Shown piece after piece: positions 1-7,577 of a stretch of 64,000 nt of DNA; the first letter of the stretch is position 1, and every line of letters begins with the position of its first letter. The stretch is from assembly GCF_000092245.1 (NCBI RefSeq), contig NC_014166.1, positions 2,666,001-2,730,000 of the forward strand. The letters run 5' to 3'. Below the pieces are notes generated by a model, which saw only the letters and a list, made by a program, of their open reading frames with translations, was not told where the DNA came from and searched no databases. Made by a program: the position numbers and the translations under genes. This stretch comes from Arcobacter nitrofigilis DSM 7299 (GTDB lineage: Bacteria > Campylobacterota > Campylobacteria > Campylobacterales > Arcobacteraceae).

Positions 1-1375
1 AACTGCTTATATAACTTCATTTTTTACTTTTTCAGGCTCTAACTTTTTCCATTATGCACTAATTCTTCCCTTTGCAATACCAACTTATATTGTTTCTTAT
101 GCTTATGGAGGTATGTTTGATATAACAGGAAGTGTTACAACTTTTATTTTGCATCTACTTGGTAAAAACTTAGGAGAGGTTTACTTTTTTGATATTATGT
201 CAATAGAAGGTGCTATTTTAGTAATGTCATTTGTTTTATATCCATATGTATACTTAATCTCTAAAACATACTTAAACTCTGAATCTTCTTCTATAGTTGA
301 TGCTTCAAAAACAATGGGACTTACAAACTTCCAAATATTTTATAAAGTTATTATTCCCATATCAAGACCAGCAATCGTAGCAGGTGTTATTTTAGCAGTT
401 ATGGAAGCTGTTTCTGATTTTGGGGTTATGGATTATTATGGAGTTTCTACTTTTGTAACAGGTATCTTTAGAACTTGGTTTGGAATGGGAAGTGTAGAAG
501 ATGCTTCAAAATTAGCTTCTATGCTTATGTTATTTATATTTGTATTAATCTTTTTAGAGAGATATCAAAGAAAAAACACACGATATAGAAGTGCGGGAAA
601 AGATTTTAAACCAATCAAAAAAGAAAAATTAAGTGGATATAAAAATATATTAGCTTTTATTTTATGTTTTATTCCCTTTTTCTTAGGCTTTTTACTTCCT
701 TTTTCTCAAATGAGTTATTGGTTTTATTTATCTTATAAATCAACTATAAATGATGATTTTTTAACTATCTTTTATCAAACTTTATCTTTGGGAATTGGAA
801 CATCTATCCTAATCACTTTTTTAGCCTTTGTTTTTACCTATAATGTTAGGGTACACAAAAGTAAATTAGCAGATTATATAACACAAATATCAAAGCTTGG
901 ATACTCTATTCCAGGTTCAGTTATAGCTGTTGGAATTTTATCATTCTTTTTGATTATAAACAAAGCCTTTGATATCTTACTTGTGGGAAGTATTGTTGCT
1001 GTTATTTTTGGATATGTAGTTAGATTCTTAGCAATTTCAATCAACAACTATGAATCTGGATTTGCAAAGATACCTCAAACTTATGATGATGCTTGTAAAA
1101 CTATGGATATAAGTACATTTGGAACTTTTTTTAGAGTAATATTCCCTTTGATAAAAAACTCAATAATTGTAAGCTTGATAATTATATTTATAGAAGTAAT
1201 AAAAGAGTTACCTTTAACTATGATATTAAGACCATTTAACTTTGACACACTTGCAGTATTTTCACATGAATTAGTTGGGCAAGCCCAAATATTTGAATCA
1301 AGTGTTCCTGCAATGTTTATTGTAATACTTGGAATTATATCTGTTTTAATTCTCGCACAAAAAATGAAAAATTAA
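1..1375 (+). CDS. Iron-type ABC transporter permease (FbpB/AfuB family), 5' end outside window
   Basis: This is the inner-membrane permease of a binding-protein-dependent importer, most likely for ferric iron. The reading frame is open from base 2 with no stop, so the gene starts upstream; the ATG at 113 is internal. The visible protein has two copies of the binding-protein-dependent permease fold. Each carries an EAA-type loop: DASKTMGLTNFQIFYKVIIP in the first half and DACKTMDISTFGTFFRVIFP in the second. That doubled architecture is typical of FbpB-like permeases. About ten hydrophobic helices can be counted. The matching ATPase starts 11 bp downstream. Iron as the substrate is inferred from the family; no binding protein is visible to confirm it. 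Confidence 0.85.
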   Translation, partial: TAYITSFFTFSGSNFFHYALILPFAIPTYIVSYAYGGMFDITGSVTTFILHLLGKNLGEVYFFDIMSIEGAILVMSFVLYPYVYLISKTYLNSESSSIVDASKTMGLTNFQIFYKVIIPISRPAIVAGVILAVMEAVSDFGVMDYYGVSTFVTGIFRTWFGMGSVEDASKLASMLMLFIFVLIFLERYQRKNTRYRSAGKDFKPIKKEKLSGYKNILAFILCFIPFFLGFLLPFSQMSYWFYLSYKSTINDDFLTIFYQTLSLGIGTSILITFLAFVFTYNVRVHKSKLADYITQISKLGYSIPGSVIAVGILSFFLIINKAFDILLVGSIVAVIFGYVVRFLAISINNYESGFAKIPQTYDDACKTMDISTFGTFFRVIFPLIKNSIIVSLIIIFIEVIKELPLTMILRPFNFDTLAVFSHELVGQAQIFESSVPAMFIVILGIISVLILAQKMKN

Positions 1376-1386
1376 TAAGGAATTTA

Positions 1387-2376
1387 ATGATTGGCATTAG
1401 TATAAAAAACTTTTCTATAGCTTTTGGAGACAATGAGATATTAAATGACATCTCTTTTGATGTTCAAGCTGGAGAAATAGTTACAATATTAGGACCTAGT
1501 GGTTGTGGTAAGAGTACTATTTTAAGAAGTATATCCTCACTAGAGAGTGGTTACACTGGCTCTATATTTTTAAATGAAACATGTTTATTAAATGGAGCAA
1601 ATAAGTGTAATAAAGATATTGGTTATATCTTTCAAGATTATGCTTTATTTCCCCATTTAAATGTAAAAGAAAATATAGAATTTGCACTATTTAAACTAAA
1701 AGCAAATGAGAGACAAAAAAGAGTTGATAAGTTATTAAAACAATTCGATTTAGTAGAACATAAAAATAAACAAATTCATGAATTAAGTGGTGGTCAACAA
1801 CAAAGGGTTTCAATAGCAAGAGTAATAGCCTATGAACCAAAGATATTGCTTCTTGATGAACCTTTTGCAAATCTCGATTCTATTTTAAGAGCAAAAACAA
1901 AATTCTGGTTAAAAAACCTAATAAAAGAGTTGGGATTATCAGCTATTTTAGTTACCCATGACCAAAAAGAAGCTTTATCTATGTCTGATAAGATAGGAAT
2001 TATTCATAATAAAAGAATTGTACAATTTGATACTCCAAAAAATATATATAAAAATCCAAATAGCTTTTATATTGCAAACTTTTTAGGGGAAGTTAATACT
2101 TTACCAAAATTTATTGCAGAAGATTTAAATTTGGATTTGAGTAAAACAAGTATCATAAGAATACATGAAACAAAAATAACAAATAAAGCAAACAACTACA
2201 AATTAAATATTGTAAATAGATTATATTGTGGTGAATATGAAGAAGTAATTCTTAGCTTTGAAAAAGAGTTAAAATCTCAAATTAAGCTAAGAGTATATAT
2301 AGATAGTGATATCTCTTTAGAAGAAGAGATATATTTAGATATAAATAAAGACAAAATCATAGAAGTAAACAACTAA
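1387..2376 (+). CDS. Iron-type ABC transporter ATP-binding protein (FbpC-like)
   Basis: This is the cytoplasmic ATPase that powers the preceding permease. It has Walker A GPSGCGKST, Q-loop in FQDYALFPH, signature LSGGQQQRVSIARV, Walker B ILLLDEPFANLD and the switch histidine in LVTHDQKEA. At 329 aa it has about 100 residues beyond the nucleotide-binding domain, consistent with the TOBE-like C-terminal region of the FbpC/PotA group. The ATG at 1387 follows an AAGGA ribosome-binding site and lies 11 bp after the permease stop, so the two genes form one operon. A hairpin terminator follows at once. Iron specificity is inferred from the permease type. Confidence 0.88.
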   Translation: MIGISIKNFSIAFGDNEILNDISFDVQAGEIVTILGPSGCGKSTILRSISSLESGYTGSIFLNETCLLNGANKCNKDIGYIFQDYALFPHLNVKENIEFALFKLKANERQKRVDKLLKQFDLVEHKNKQIHELSGGQQQRVSIARVIAYEPKILLLDEPFANLDSILRAKTKFWLKNLIKELGLSAILVTHDQKEALSMSDKIGIIHNKRIVQFDTPKNIYKNPNSFYIANFLGEVNTLPKFIAEDLNLDLSKTSIIRIHETKITNKANNYKLNIVNRLYCGEYEEVILSFEKELKSQIKLRVYIDSDISLEEEIYLDINKDKIIEVNN

Positions 2377-2404
2377 AGTAGATTACTACTTTAGTTTATA
2401 TTTT
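2371..2404. terminator. Bidirectional hairpin terminator, copy 1 of a pair
   Basis: An 8-bp stem CTAAAGTA/TACTTTAG (2373-2380 and 2387-2394) with a 6-nt loop is followed by TTTATATTTT on the + strand. It ends the ABC transporter operon and also lies downstream of the converging FRG gene. A near-identical copy lies at 3505-3538; only the loop differs. Confidence 0.7.
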
Positions 2405-2424
2405 ATCGACTTTCTTAGTATAAT

Positions 2425-3315
2425 TTATTTAAGCAAATTATCTACTAAATACCACTTATTTAATGTGTCTTTGATACCAATTTCAATACCTTGAGTATTA
2501 GGGAATACTGCAGTTGAAGTTATTCCCACTTTTTCACATAGATTATATAAATTAATAGATTCACTTATGGGTAATGTTATTTTTAACAAAGGAGTATCTG
2601 GTAGGATAGAAAATTCTTCTTCTAAAGCTTTGATTATACAATCATCATTAGATTCTCTTATATGTGGATGAACTGTGAATAAACCTTTTTGTGCAGACAA
2701 ATGATTAGTAGAGCTTCTAGGTATGTTTAGAATTTTTAAATCATATAAATTCTTTAATTCTGTATTTAAAATCCATATTGCTAATTTCTGGTTTTTATGC
2801 TCTTTTTTTTTCAATAATTTTATATATTCTTTCATAGCAGATGAACTAGTAAAATACAATGCAACATAAGGAGATTCTGTCCAGTCTAATAATCTAGTAG
2901 GAACTCCATGATGTTGAGCCATTGCCATAAGTTCAAATAGTTCTTCATTTGGCCATAGAGATGGATTATAATAATATTTGTCCAATTTATTTTCATCTAA
3001 ATTTTCTTTTCTAAATTTAAGAGAATCATTTGGTATTTTAATACCTAAATCATCACAATATTTTACAAATTGTTTTAAAATTATCAATTCATTAAATATT
3101 TGCTCATATGCCTTTGCTTCATTTTTATATATTCTCATAAGTTGATTATTCTCTGAATATCGTAATAATGAGGGGATAAGACCCCAATTAGCATTACCTT
3201 GTCCCCTATAAATTAAATTACAGGGTTCTTTAAATAATTTGTTTGTTGGACTTACTAAATTCCAATGTTCATTCGCTGTTTTACAATGTTTTTCTACAAA
3301 TAATTTATATTTCAT
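2425..3315 (-). CDS. FRG domain-containing protein
   Basis: This 296-aa protein carries an FRG domain, named after its conserved F-R-G residues. The visible motifs are LIYRGQGNANWGLIPSLLR near residue 35 and the strongly conserved QHHGVPTRLLDW followed by SPYVALYF around residues 135-155. No signal peptide or membrane segment is seen. The biochemical role of FRG proteins is poorly defined, and they often occur as accessory genes near mobile or defence loci. The start has a strong AGGAGG five bases upstream, and that site overlaps the stop of a 22-codon ORF at 3324-3392. The gene sits between two copies of one terminator, which suggests a mobile islet. Function not assigned. Confidence 0.85.
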   Translation of the reverse strand: MKYKLFVEKHCKTANEHWNLVSPTNKLFKEPCNLIYRGQGNANWGLIPSLLRYSENNQLMRIYKNEAKAYEQIFNELIILKQFVKYCDDLGIKIPNDSLKFRKENLDENKLDKYYYNPSLWPNEELFELMAMAQHHGVPTRLLDWTESPYVALYFTSSSAMKEYIKLLKKKEHKNQKLAIWILNTELKNLYDLKILNIPRSSTNHLSAQKGLFTVHPHIRESNDDCIIKALEEEFSILPDTPLLKITLPISESINLYNLCEKVGITSTAVFPNTQGIEIGIKDTLNKWYLVDNLLK

Positions 3316-3323
3316 TAATCCTC

Positions 3324-3392
3324 CTAAAACCCTTTTAGAAGTTCATCAACGAAATAAAATAAGTCTTCTAAATTACCAATACCAAGTTTCAT
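3324..3392 (-). CDS. 22-aa upstream ORF (leader peptide candidate) of the FRG gene
   Basis: A short ORF encodes MKLGIGNLEDLFYFVDELLK plus two more residues. It has its own AAAGGA ribosome-binding site about six bases before ATG, and its TAG stop lies inside the AGGAGG site of the FRG gene, eight bases before that start. This arrangement would allow translational coupling. The peptide is acidic and amphipathic, with no recognised domain. It could be a leader peptide, a very small antitoxin-like partner, or the remnant of a longer gene. Confidence 0.4.
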   Translation of the reverse strand: MKLGIGNLEDLFYFVDELLKGF

Positions 3393-3416
3393 ATATAGTC
3401 CTTTTTTCTTTTTTTA

Positions 3417-3422
3417 ATTATA
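3417..3422 (-). promoter_or_regulatory. Likely -10 box for the FRG gene and its leader ORF
   Basis: TATAAT reads on the minus strand about 25 bases upstream of the 22-aa ORF start. No clear -35 box is seen, which is common in Campylobacterota. The surrounding DNA is A/T-rich, so chance occurrence is possible. Confidence 0.4.
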
Positions 3423-3504
3423 ATATAAAAAAAGGATATCAAATTTCATTTTTATATCTTAGATTAAAATAAGATGAAACAAGTAAAAAGTCATAAGTGT
3501 AAAA

Positions 3505-3538
3505 AACTAAAGTAGCTTTACTACTTTAGTTTATATTT
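3505..3538. terminator. Bidirectional hairpin terminator, copy 2 of a pair
   Basis: A perfect stem AACTAAAGTAG/CTACTTTAGTT around a 5-nt loop. On the minus strand it is followed by a T run, so it can terminate the UbiD-family gene, whose stop codon it overlaps. The stem and 3' flank match the hairpin at 2371-2404 except in the loop. Confidence 0.75.
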
Positions 3539-5342
3539 GGAACTTAGAAATAAGTTCATCTGAGCAATCTAAAATCCCACGACTTCTCAAATCATCAATT
3601 ACACTTTTTGTGCAATCAACATCATCAGGCCATCTTCTTTGAAAATTATCATATGAGTTTTTATTTGTAGCATCAACACCTAAAGTATCATTTACTATAA
3701 AAATATCTCTATTTGAATCAATATTATTACAAACTCTCCAAATAAGCATGTAAGGATTACTTACATCATTTTTAGCCTCATCTACTATAATTAATATTCT
3801 TAGGTGCTCATAGAGAGGTTTAAGCTCTTCAAATAGATATTTTTGGCTTCTAGTTTTATTTACAGTTATTATTGTAACTGGATTTTTTGTATATTTATAA
3901 TATTGTTTTAGATTAATAATATCACTTGAAATATCTTTCATCTTAGTTAATAGTTCATCATCAGCTAAAACTTTTACTCCACTATCACTTATCTCTTTTC
4001 CTGTACAATCAAGTCCTAGTTTTCCACCAACTGCAAATTTTGGACTTGAGTGATCAAGTGCATCAACTACACCTCTTGAGATAAAAAGATCATTTATATC
4101 TATTCTATTTAAAATATGTTTTGTTATCTCTTCATGGTTTGTGAGTTCTGGCGCATCATGGTTTACAAAAATAGCATGTTTTACAAAACTCATTTGCCCT
4201 ACTCCCCAAAATGCATGCATCATTTGACTTGCATGTCCAGGATAAAGTGTTTTAATTTTTGCAATTATTAGATTATGAAAAACTCCATTTTCAGGCATAT
4301 AATAATCAATCAAATCAGGTGCTGTAGTTTTAAGTAGTGGCAAGAATATTCTCTCTGTTGCATGTCCCATATATTTATCTTCTAAAGGTGGCTTTCCAAC
4401 AACTGTTGCTAAAAATGTAGATTTTGCTTTACTTGTAATAGCTGTAACTTCCATAAATGGATATTCTTCCTCCAAAGTATAGTAACCAGTATGGTCACCA
4501 AAAGGTCCTTCTATTCTCATTTTTGAAGGATCTACAAAACCTTCTATTATAAAGTCATTATCCTTTGGTACATAGATATCATTTGTTATACTTTTTACAA
4601 GCTGTGCATTTTTATTTTTAACAAAACCATAAAGCATAAGTTCAAAAACTCCAATAGGTAAAGGGGCTTGTCCACACCAAATATACATAGGATCTCCACC
4701 AACACCTATTGATACTGGCATTTTTTTACCTGCAGCTTTATATTCATGGAAGAAGTGATTACTATCTTTATGTATTTGCCAATGCATACCTAAAGTATGG
4801 TCATCATAAACTTGAAGCCTATACATTCCTAAGTTTTTAAGTTCACCATTTAAACTAGTTGTATAAACTTGTCCCATAGTAATAAATGGTCCACCATCTT
4901 GCTCCCAAGTAGTCAAAATTGGTAAATCAGATAATTTAGCCTCAGCGCCAAGTTTTATCACTTGTTGACATTCACCTTTTCCTTTATTTTTTTTAGGAAT
5001 TGTGTTTTTAAGTGCAAATAATTTTCCAAAAGTTGAAAGTTTTTCACTAAAAGTTGTAGGTGGCTTCATTTTTAGTAAGCTTTCAATCTCATTTCCTATC
5101 TTATCTCCATCGCCAATGAAGAGTTTTACTGCTTTTTCATTACAAAATACATTCATCAGCACTGGAATATCAAATTTTTTTCCATTTTTTTTATCAATAG
5201 GATTTGTAAATAAAATCGCCTTTGAATCTTCTTTTTTAACCTCTACATATGCGATATGTGGTATCTCTAAGTAAATATCCAATTCATCATCAATCACTAT
5301 TAATAAATCGTTTTTTCTAAGTAGCTCTATTGCTTTTTCCAT
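3531..5342 (-). CDS. UbiD-family decarboxylase, menaquinone biosynthesis type
   Basis: This cytoplasmic UbiD-family enzyme would use prenylated FMN to decarboxylate an aromatic acid. Its 603-aa length and overall sequence fit the group usually annotated as menaquinone biosynthesis decarboxylase in organisms using the futalosine route. Visible family features include VVGKPPLEDKYMGHATERIF and EGPFGDHTGYYTLEEEYPF near the middle. The frame stays open to a TTG at 5363, but ATG at 5342 follows GAGGGA and is preferred. The gene stands alone, divergent from the C-S lyase gene, and ends in a hairpin. A role in menaquinone synthesis is inferred from the family and fits the quinone-dependent complexes encoded nearby. 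Confidence 0.85.
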   Translation of the reverse strand: MEKAIELLRKNDLLIVIDDELDIYLEIPHIAYVEVKKEDSKAILFTNPIDKKNGKKFDIPVLMNVFCNEKAVKLFIGDGDKIGNEIESLLKMKPPTTFSEKLSTFGKLFALKNTIPKKNKGKGECQQVIKLGAEAKLSDLPILTTWEQDGGPFITMGQVYTTSLNGELKNLGMYRLQVYDDHTLGMHWQIHKDSNHFFHEYKAAGKKMPVSIGVGGDPMYIWCGQAPLPIGVFELMLYGFVKNKNAQLVKSITNDIYVPKDNDFIIEGFVDPSKMRIEGPFGDHTGYYTLEEEYPFMEVTAITSKAKSTFLATVVGKPPLEDKYMGHATERIFLPLLKTTAPDLIDYYMPENGVFHNLIIAKIKTLYPGHASQMMHAFWGVGQMSFVKHAIFVNHDAPELTNHEEITKHILNRIDINDLFISRGVVDALDHSSPKFAVGGKLGLDCTGKEISDSGVKVLADDELLTKMKDISSDIINLKQYYKYTKNPVTIITVNKTRSQKYLFEELKPLYEHLRILIIVDEAKNDVSNPYMLIWRVCNNIDSNRDIFIVNDTLGVDATNKNSYDNFQRRWPDDVDCTKSVIDDLRSRGILDCSDELISKFQI

Positions 5343-5369
5343 ATTTCCCTCTAAAGTAAACAAATAATT

Positions 5370-5375
5370 AGTATA
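5370..5375 (-). promoter_or_regulatory. Likely -10 box of the UbiD-family gene
   Basis: TATACT on the minus strand lies about 28 bases upstream of the preferred ATG. It shares a short divergent intergenic region with the C-S lyase promoter. Confidence 0.4.
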
Positions 5376-5408
5376 AATCTTATATCATTTTATCGTTAAA
5401 AAATAGTT

Positions 5409-5414
5409 TATAAT
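5409..5414 (+). promoter_or_regulatory. Likely -10 box of the MalY/PatB gene
   Basis: TATAAT lies 13 bases before the ATG at 5428, leaving only a very short 5' leader that contains the AGAGG ribosome-binding site. Confidence 0.5.
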
Positions 5415-5427
5415 AGAGGTTTTAAAT

Positions 5428-6576
5428 ATGTTTGATAAAATAATTGATAGAAAAAATAGTTCGTGTAGTAAATATGATAATTTAGAACAGTATTTTGGGA
5501 AAACTGACCTAGACCCATTTTGGGTGGCAGACATGGATTTTGAAATACCACCTTTTTTACAAGAGGCTATCCAAAAAAGAGCACAACACAATGTCTTTGG
5601 ATATGGAAAACAAAATAAAGAGATATTTGAAGCAATAAAAAACTGGATGAGTTCTCAACACCAATGGGAAATAAATACTTCTTCAATATCATTATGTAAT
5701 GGTGTAGTTCCAGCATATGCAGCTTGTATTGAAGCTTTTAGTAATATTGATGATGAGATTATAGTTCAAACTCCTGTTTATTTTCCTTTATTTCAATGTA
5801 TTAAAGCAAATAATAGAAAAATCTTAGAAAATCCATTAAAAGAAGATAATGGATACTATACAATGGATTTAGAACATCTAAAATCAATTATTACACCAAA
5901 AACAAAAATGATAGCTTTATGTTCTCCCCACAATCCAGTTGGAAGAGTTTGGGATGAAAAGGAGTTAGAAGATTTAGCAAATATTTGTATTGAAAATAAC
6001 ATCACAATTATCAGTGATGAGATACATTCGGATTTAATATTTAAAAAATTCACTCCAATTGCCTCTATTAATGAGAAAATTGCTAATATTACTGTAACCT
6101 TAAATTCTCCTGGAAAGACATTTAACATTGCAGGCTTAAATGCTTCATATTGTATCACTTTAAATGATGAATTAAAAAATAAATTGGATGAAGTTATAAA
6201 ACAAAGAGTAATAGGAACTATAAATGTCTTTGGTTTGATTGCTATGCAATGTGCATATGAAAATGGAACACAATGGTTAGAAAGTCTAAGAAAATACCTT
6301 GAATCTAATATTGATTTTACAATTGAAACACTTAAAAACAACACTAAAATAAAAGTTCAAAAGCCCGAAGCTACTTATCTTTTATGGCTTAATTTTGAAA
6401 AATATAATTTATCACATCAAAAGATAAAAGAGATATTACTCAATGATTGTAAAGTTGCTTTAAACGATGGATTAACTTTTGGAAAAAATGGAAATTCACA
6501 CTTCAGATTTAATGTAGCAACATCAAAAAATCAACTTAAAAAAGGTTTAAATAAAATAATTAGTTTTAACAAATAA
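5428..6576 (+). CDS. MalY/PatB-type PLP-dependent C-S beta-lyase
   Basis: This fold-type I PLP enzyme of the MalY/PatB subgroup is expected to cleave cystathionine or cysteine conjugates to pyruvate, ammonia and a thiol. The N-terminal FWVADMDFEIPP motif is diagnostic. The aspartate/asparagine region LCSPHNPVGRVW and the PLP lysine K230 in NSPGKTFNIAGL are present. Length (382 aa) matches the family. No membrane segment or signal is seen. It is monocistronic, divergent from the UbiD-family gene. It could act in methionine synthesis or cysteine breakdown; sequence alone does not choose. Aminotransferase activity is less likely given the MalY-type motifs. Confidence 0.85.
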   Translation: MFDKIIDRKNSSCSKYDNLEQYFGKTDLDPFWVADMDFEIPPFLQEAIQKRAQHNVFGYGKQNKEIFEAIKNWMSSQHQWEINTSSISLCNGVVPAYAACIEAFSNIDDEIIVQTPVYFPLFQCIKANNRKILENPLKEDNGYYTMDLEHLKSIITPKTKMIALCSPHNPVGRVWDEKELEDLANICIENNITIISDEIHSDLIFKKFTPIASINEKIANITVTLNSPGKTFNIAGLNASYCITLNDELKNKLDEVIKQRVIGTINVFGLIAMQCAYENGTQWLESLRKYLESNIDFTIETLKNNTKIKVQKPEATYLLWLNFEKYNLSHQKIKEILLNDCKVALNDGLTFGKNGNSHFRFNVATSKNQLKKGLNKIISFNK

Positions 6577-6668
6577 AATTAAATAAAAAATAAAGTATTA
6601 CCTTTTTTCTCACTTTTTTCTCTTTGCTTTTTTTTGTAACAAATGATAGCTGTTTGAAATAAACTTAG

Positions 6669-6676
6669 TGTACAAT
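6669..6676 (+). promoter_or_regulatory. Probable nuo operon promoter (extended -10)
   Basis: TGTACAAT lies about 32 bases before nuoA and resembles an extended -10 box. Periodic T-rich runs upstream (6600-6645) are typical of Campylobacterota promoters, which often lack a -35 box. Confidence 0.5.
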
Positions 6677-6708
6677 CAATTTACATATTATTATGAAATG
6701 GATTAAGC

Positions 6709-7071
6709 ATGTCAAATGAACTATTATTGTCAGCAGCAATTTTTGTTGTTATAGGTATTGTTGTAGTATCAATATTTATACTTTCAAAATTTGTTGGACC
6801 TCAAAATAAAGAGGATAAATCAAAAAATACCGTTTATGAATCTGGGGTAAGTAACCCAGTTGGTGGTACTAAACTTAGATTTAGTATCAAATTTTATTTA
6901 GTAGCAATTTTATTTGTACTATTTGATGTCGAAATAATTTTTATGTTTCCATGGGCTGTAAATATTAGAGAACTAGGATTTTTAGGTCTTGGAGAAATGT
7001 TTATGTTTATGGGATTATTATTTGCAGGTTTAATTTACATCTATAAGAAAAAGGCATTATCATGGGAGTAG
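6709..7071 (+). CDS. nuoA: NADH-quinone oxidoreductase subunit A
   Basis: NuoA is a small membrane subunit of respiratory complex I, located at the junction of the hydrophilic and membrane arms. The 120-aa protein has three predicted helices. It carries the family loop YESGVSNPVGGTKLRFSIKF followed by VLFDVEIIFMFPWA, which contains the conserved acidic residues. It is the first gene of the nuo operon, about 130 bp after the preceding gene, and overlaps nuoB by 10 bp. Length is normal. Confidence 0.97.
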   Translation: MSNELLLSAAIFVVIGIVVVSIFILSKFVGPQNKEDKSKNTVYESGVSNPVGGTKLRFSIKFYLVAILFVLFDVEIIFMFPWAVNIRELGFLGLGEMFMFMGLLFAGLIYIYKKKALSWE

Positions 7072-7577
7072 GAGCAGAATCAGTATTAGGTGATTCAGTA
7101 ATCACAACAAGACTAGACAAAGCAGTAAACTGGGCAAGATCATATTCATTGTGGCCAATGGTATTTGGTACAGCATGTTGTGGGATTGAGTTTATGTCAG
7201 TGGCAGCTGCTAAATACGATATATCAAGATTTGGAGCAGAAGTTGTAAGATTTTCTCCAAGACAAGCAGACTTATTAATTATTGCAGGAACTATTACATA
7301 TAAACAAGCACCTGTATTAAAAAAGATTTATGATCAAATGTGTGAGCCTAAATGGGTTATATCAATGGGAGCATGTGCTAGTTCTGGTGGTTTTTATGAT
7401 AACTACACAACTTTACAAGGAGTAGATCAAATTATTCCAGTTGATGAATATGTTTCAGGTTGTCCTCCAAGACCAGAAGCAGTACTTGATGCAATTATAA
7501 GTATCCAGAAAAAAGCTCAAAATGAATCTATTATAGTAGATAGAGTAAAAAAGTTCAAAGGAATCCTTGATGCTTAA
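7062..7577 (+). CDS. nuoB: NADH-quinone oxidoreductase subunit B
   Basis: NuoB is the peripheral-arm subunit that binds the terminal cluster N2, which passes electrons to quinone. The four N2 ligands can be seen: adjacent C39 and C40 in TACCGIEFM, C105 in SMGACASSGG and C134 in VSGCPPRPE. The ATG at 7062 lies inside the end of nuoA, and the gene overlaps nuoCD. Length (171 aa) is normal for the short bacterial form. Confidence 0.97.
   Translation: MGVGAESVLGDSVITTRLDKAVNWARSYSLWPMVFGTACCGIEFMSVAAAKYDISRFGAEVVRFSPRQADLLIIAGTITYKQAPVLKKIYDQMCEPKWVISMGACASSGGFYDNYTTLQGVDQIIPVDEYVSGCPPRPEAVLDAIISIQKKAQNESIIVDRVKKFKGILDA

Noticed and set aside
3239-3472. 77-aa plus-strand ORF over the start of the FRG gene
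   Set aside because: It is antisense to the FRG N-terminus and leader, has no ribosome-binding site, and its product looks like translated AT-rich non-coding DNA.
6600-6645. T-rich tract before nuoA as a terminator for the C-S lyase gene
   Set aside because: No stem precedes the T runs. They fit the periodic T-rich upstream DNA of Campylobacterota promoters better.
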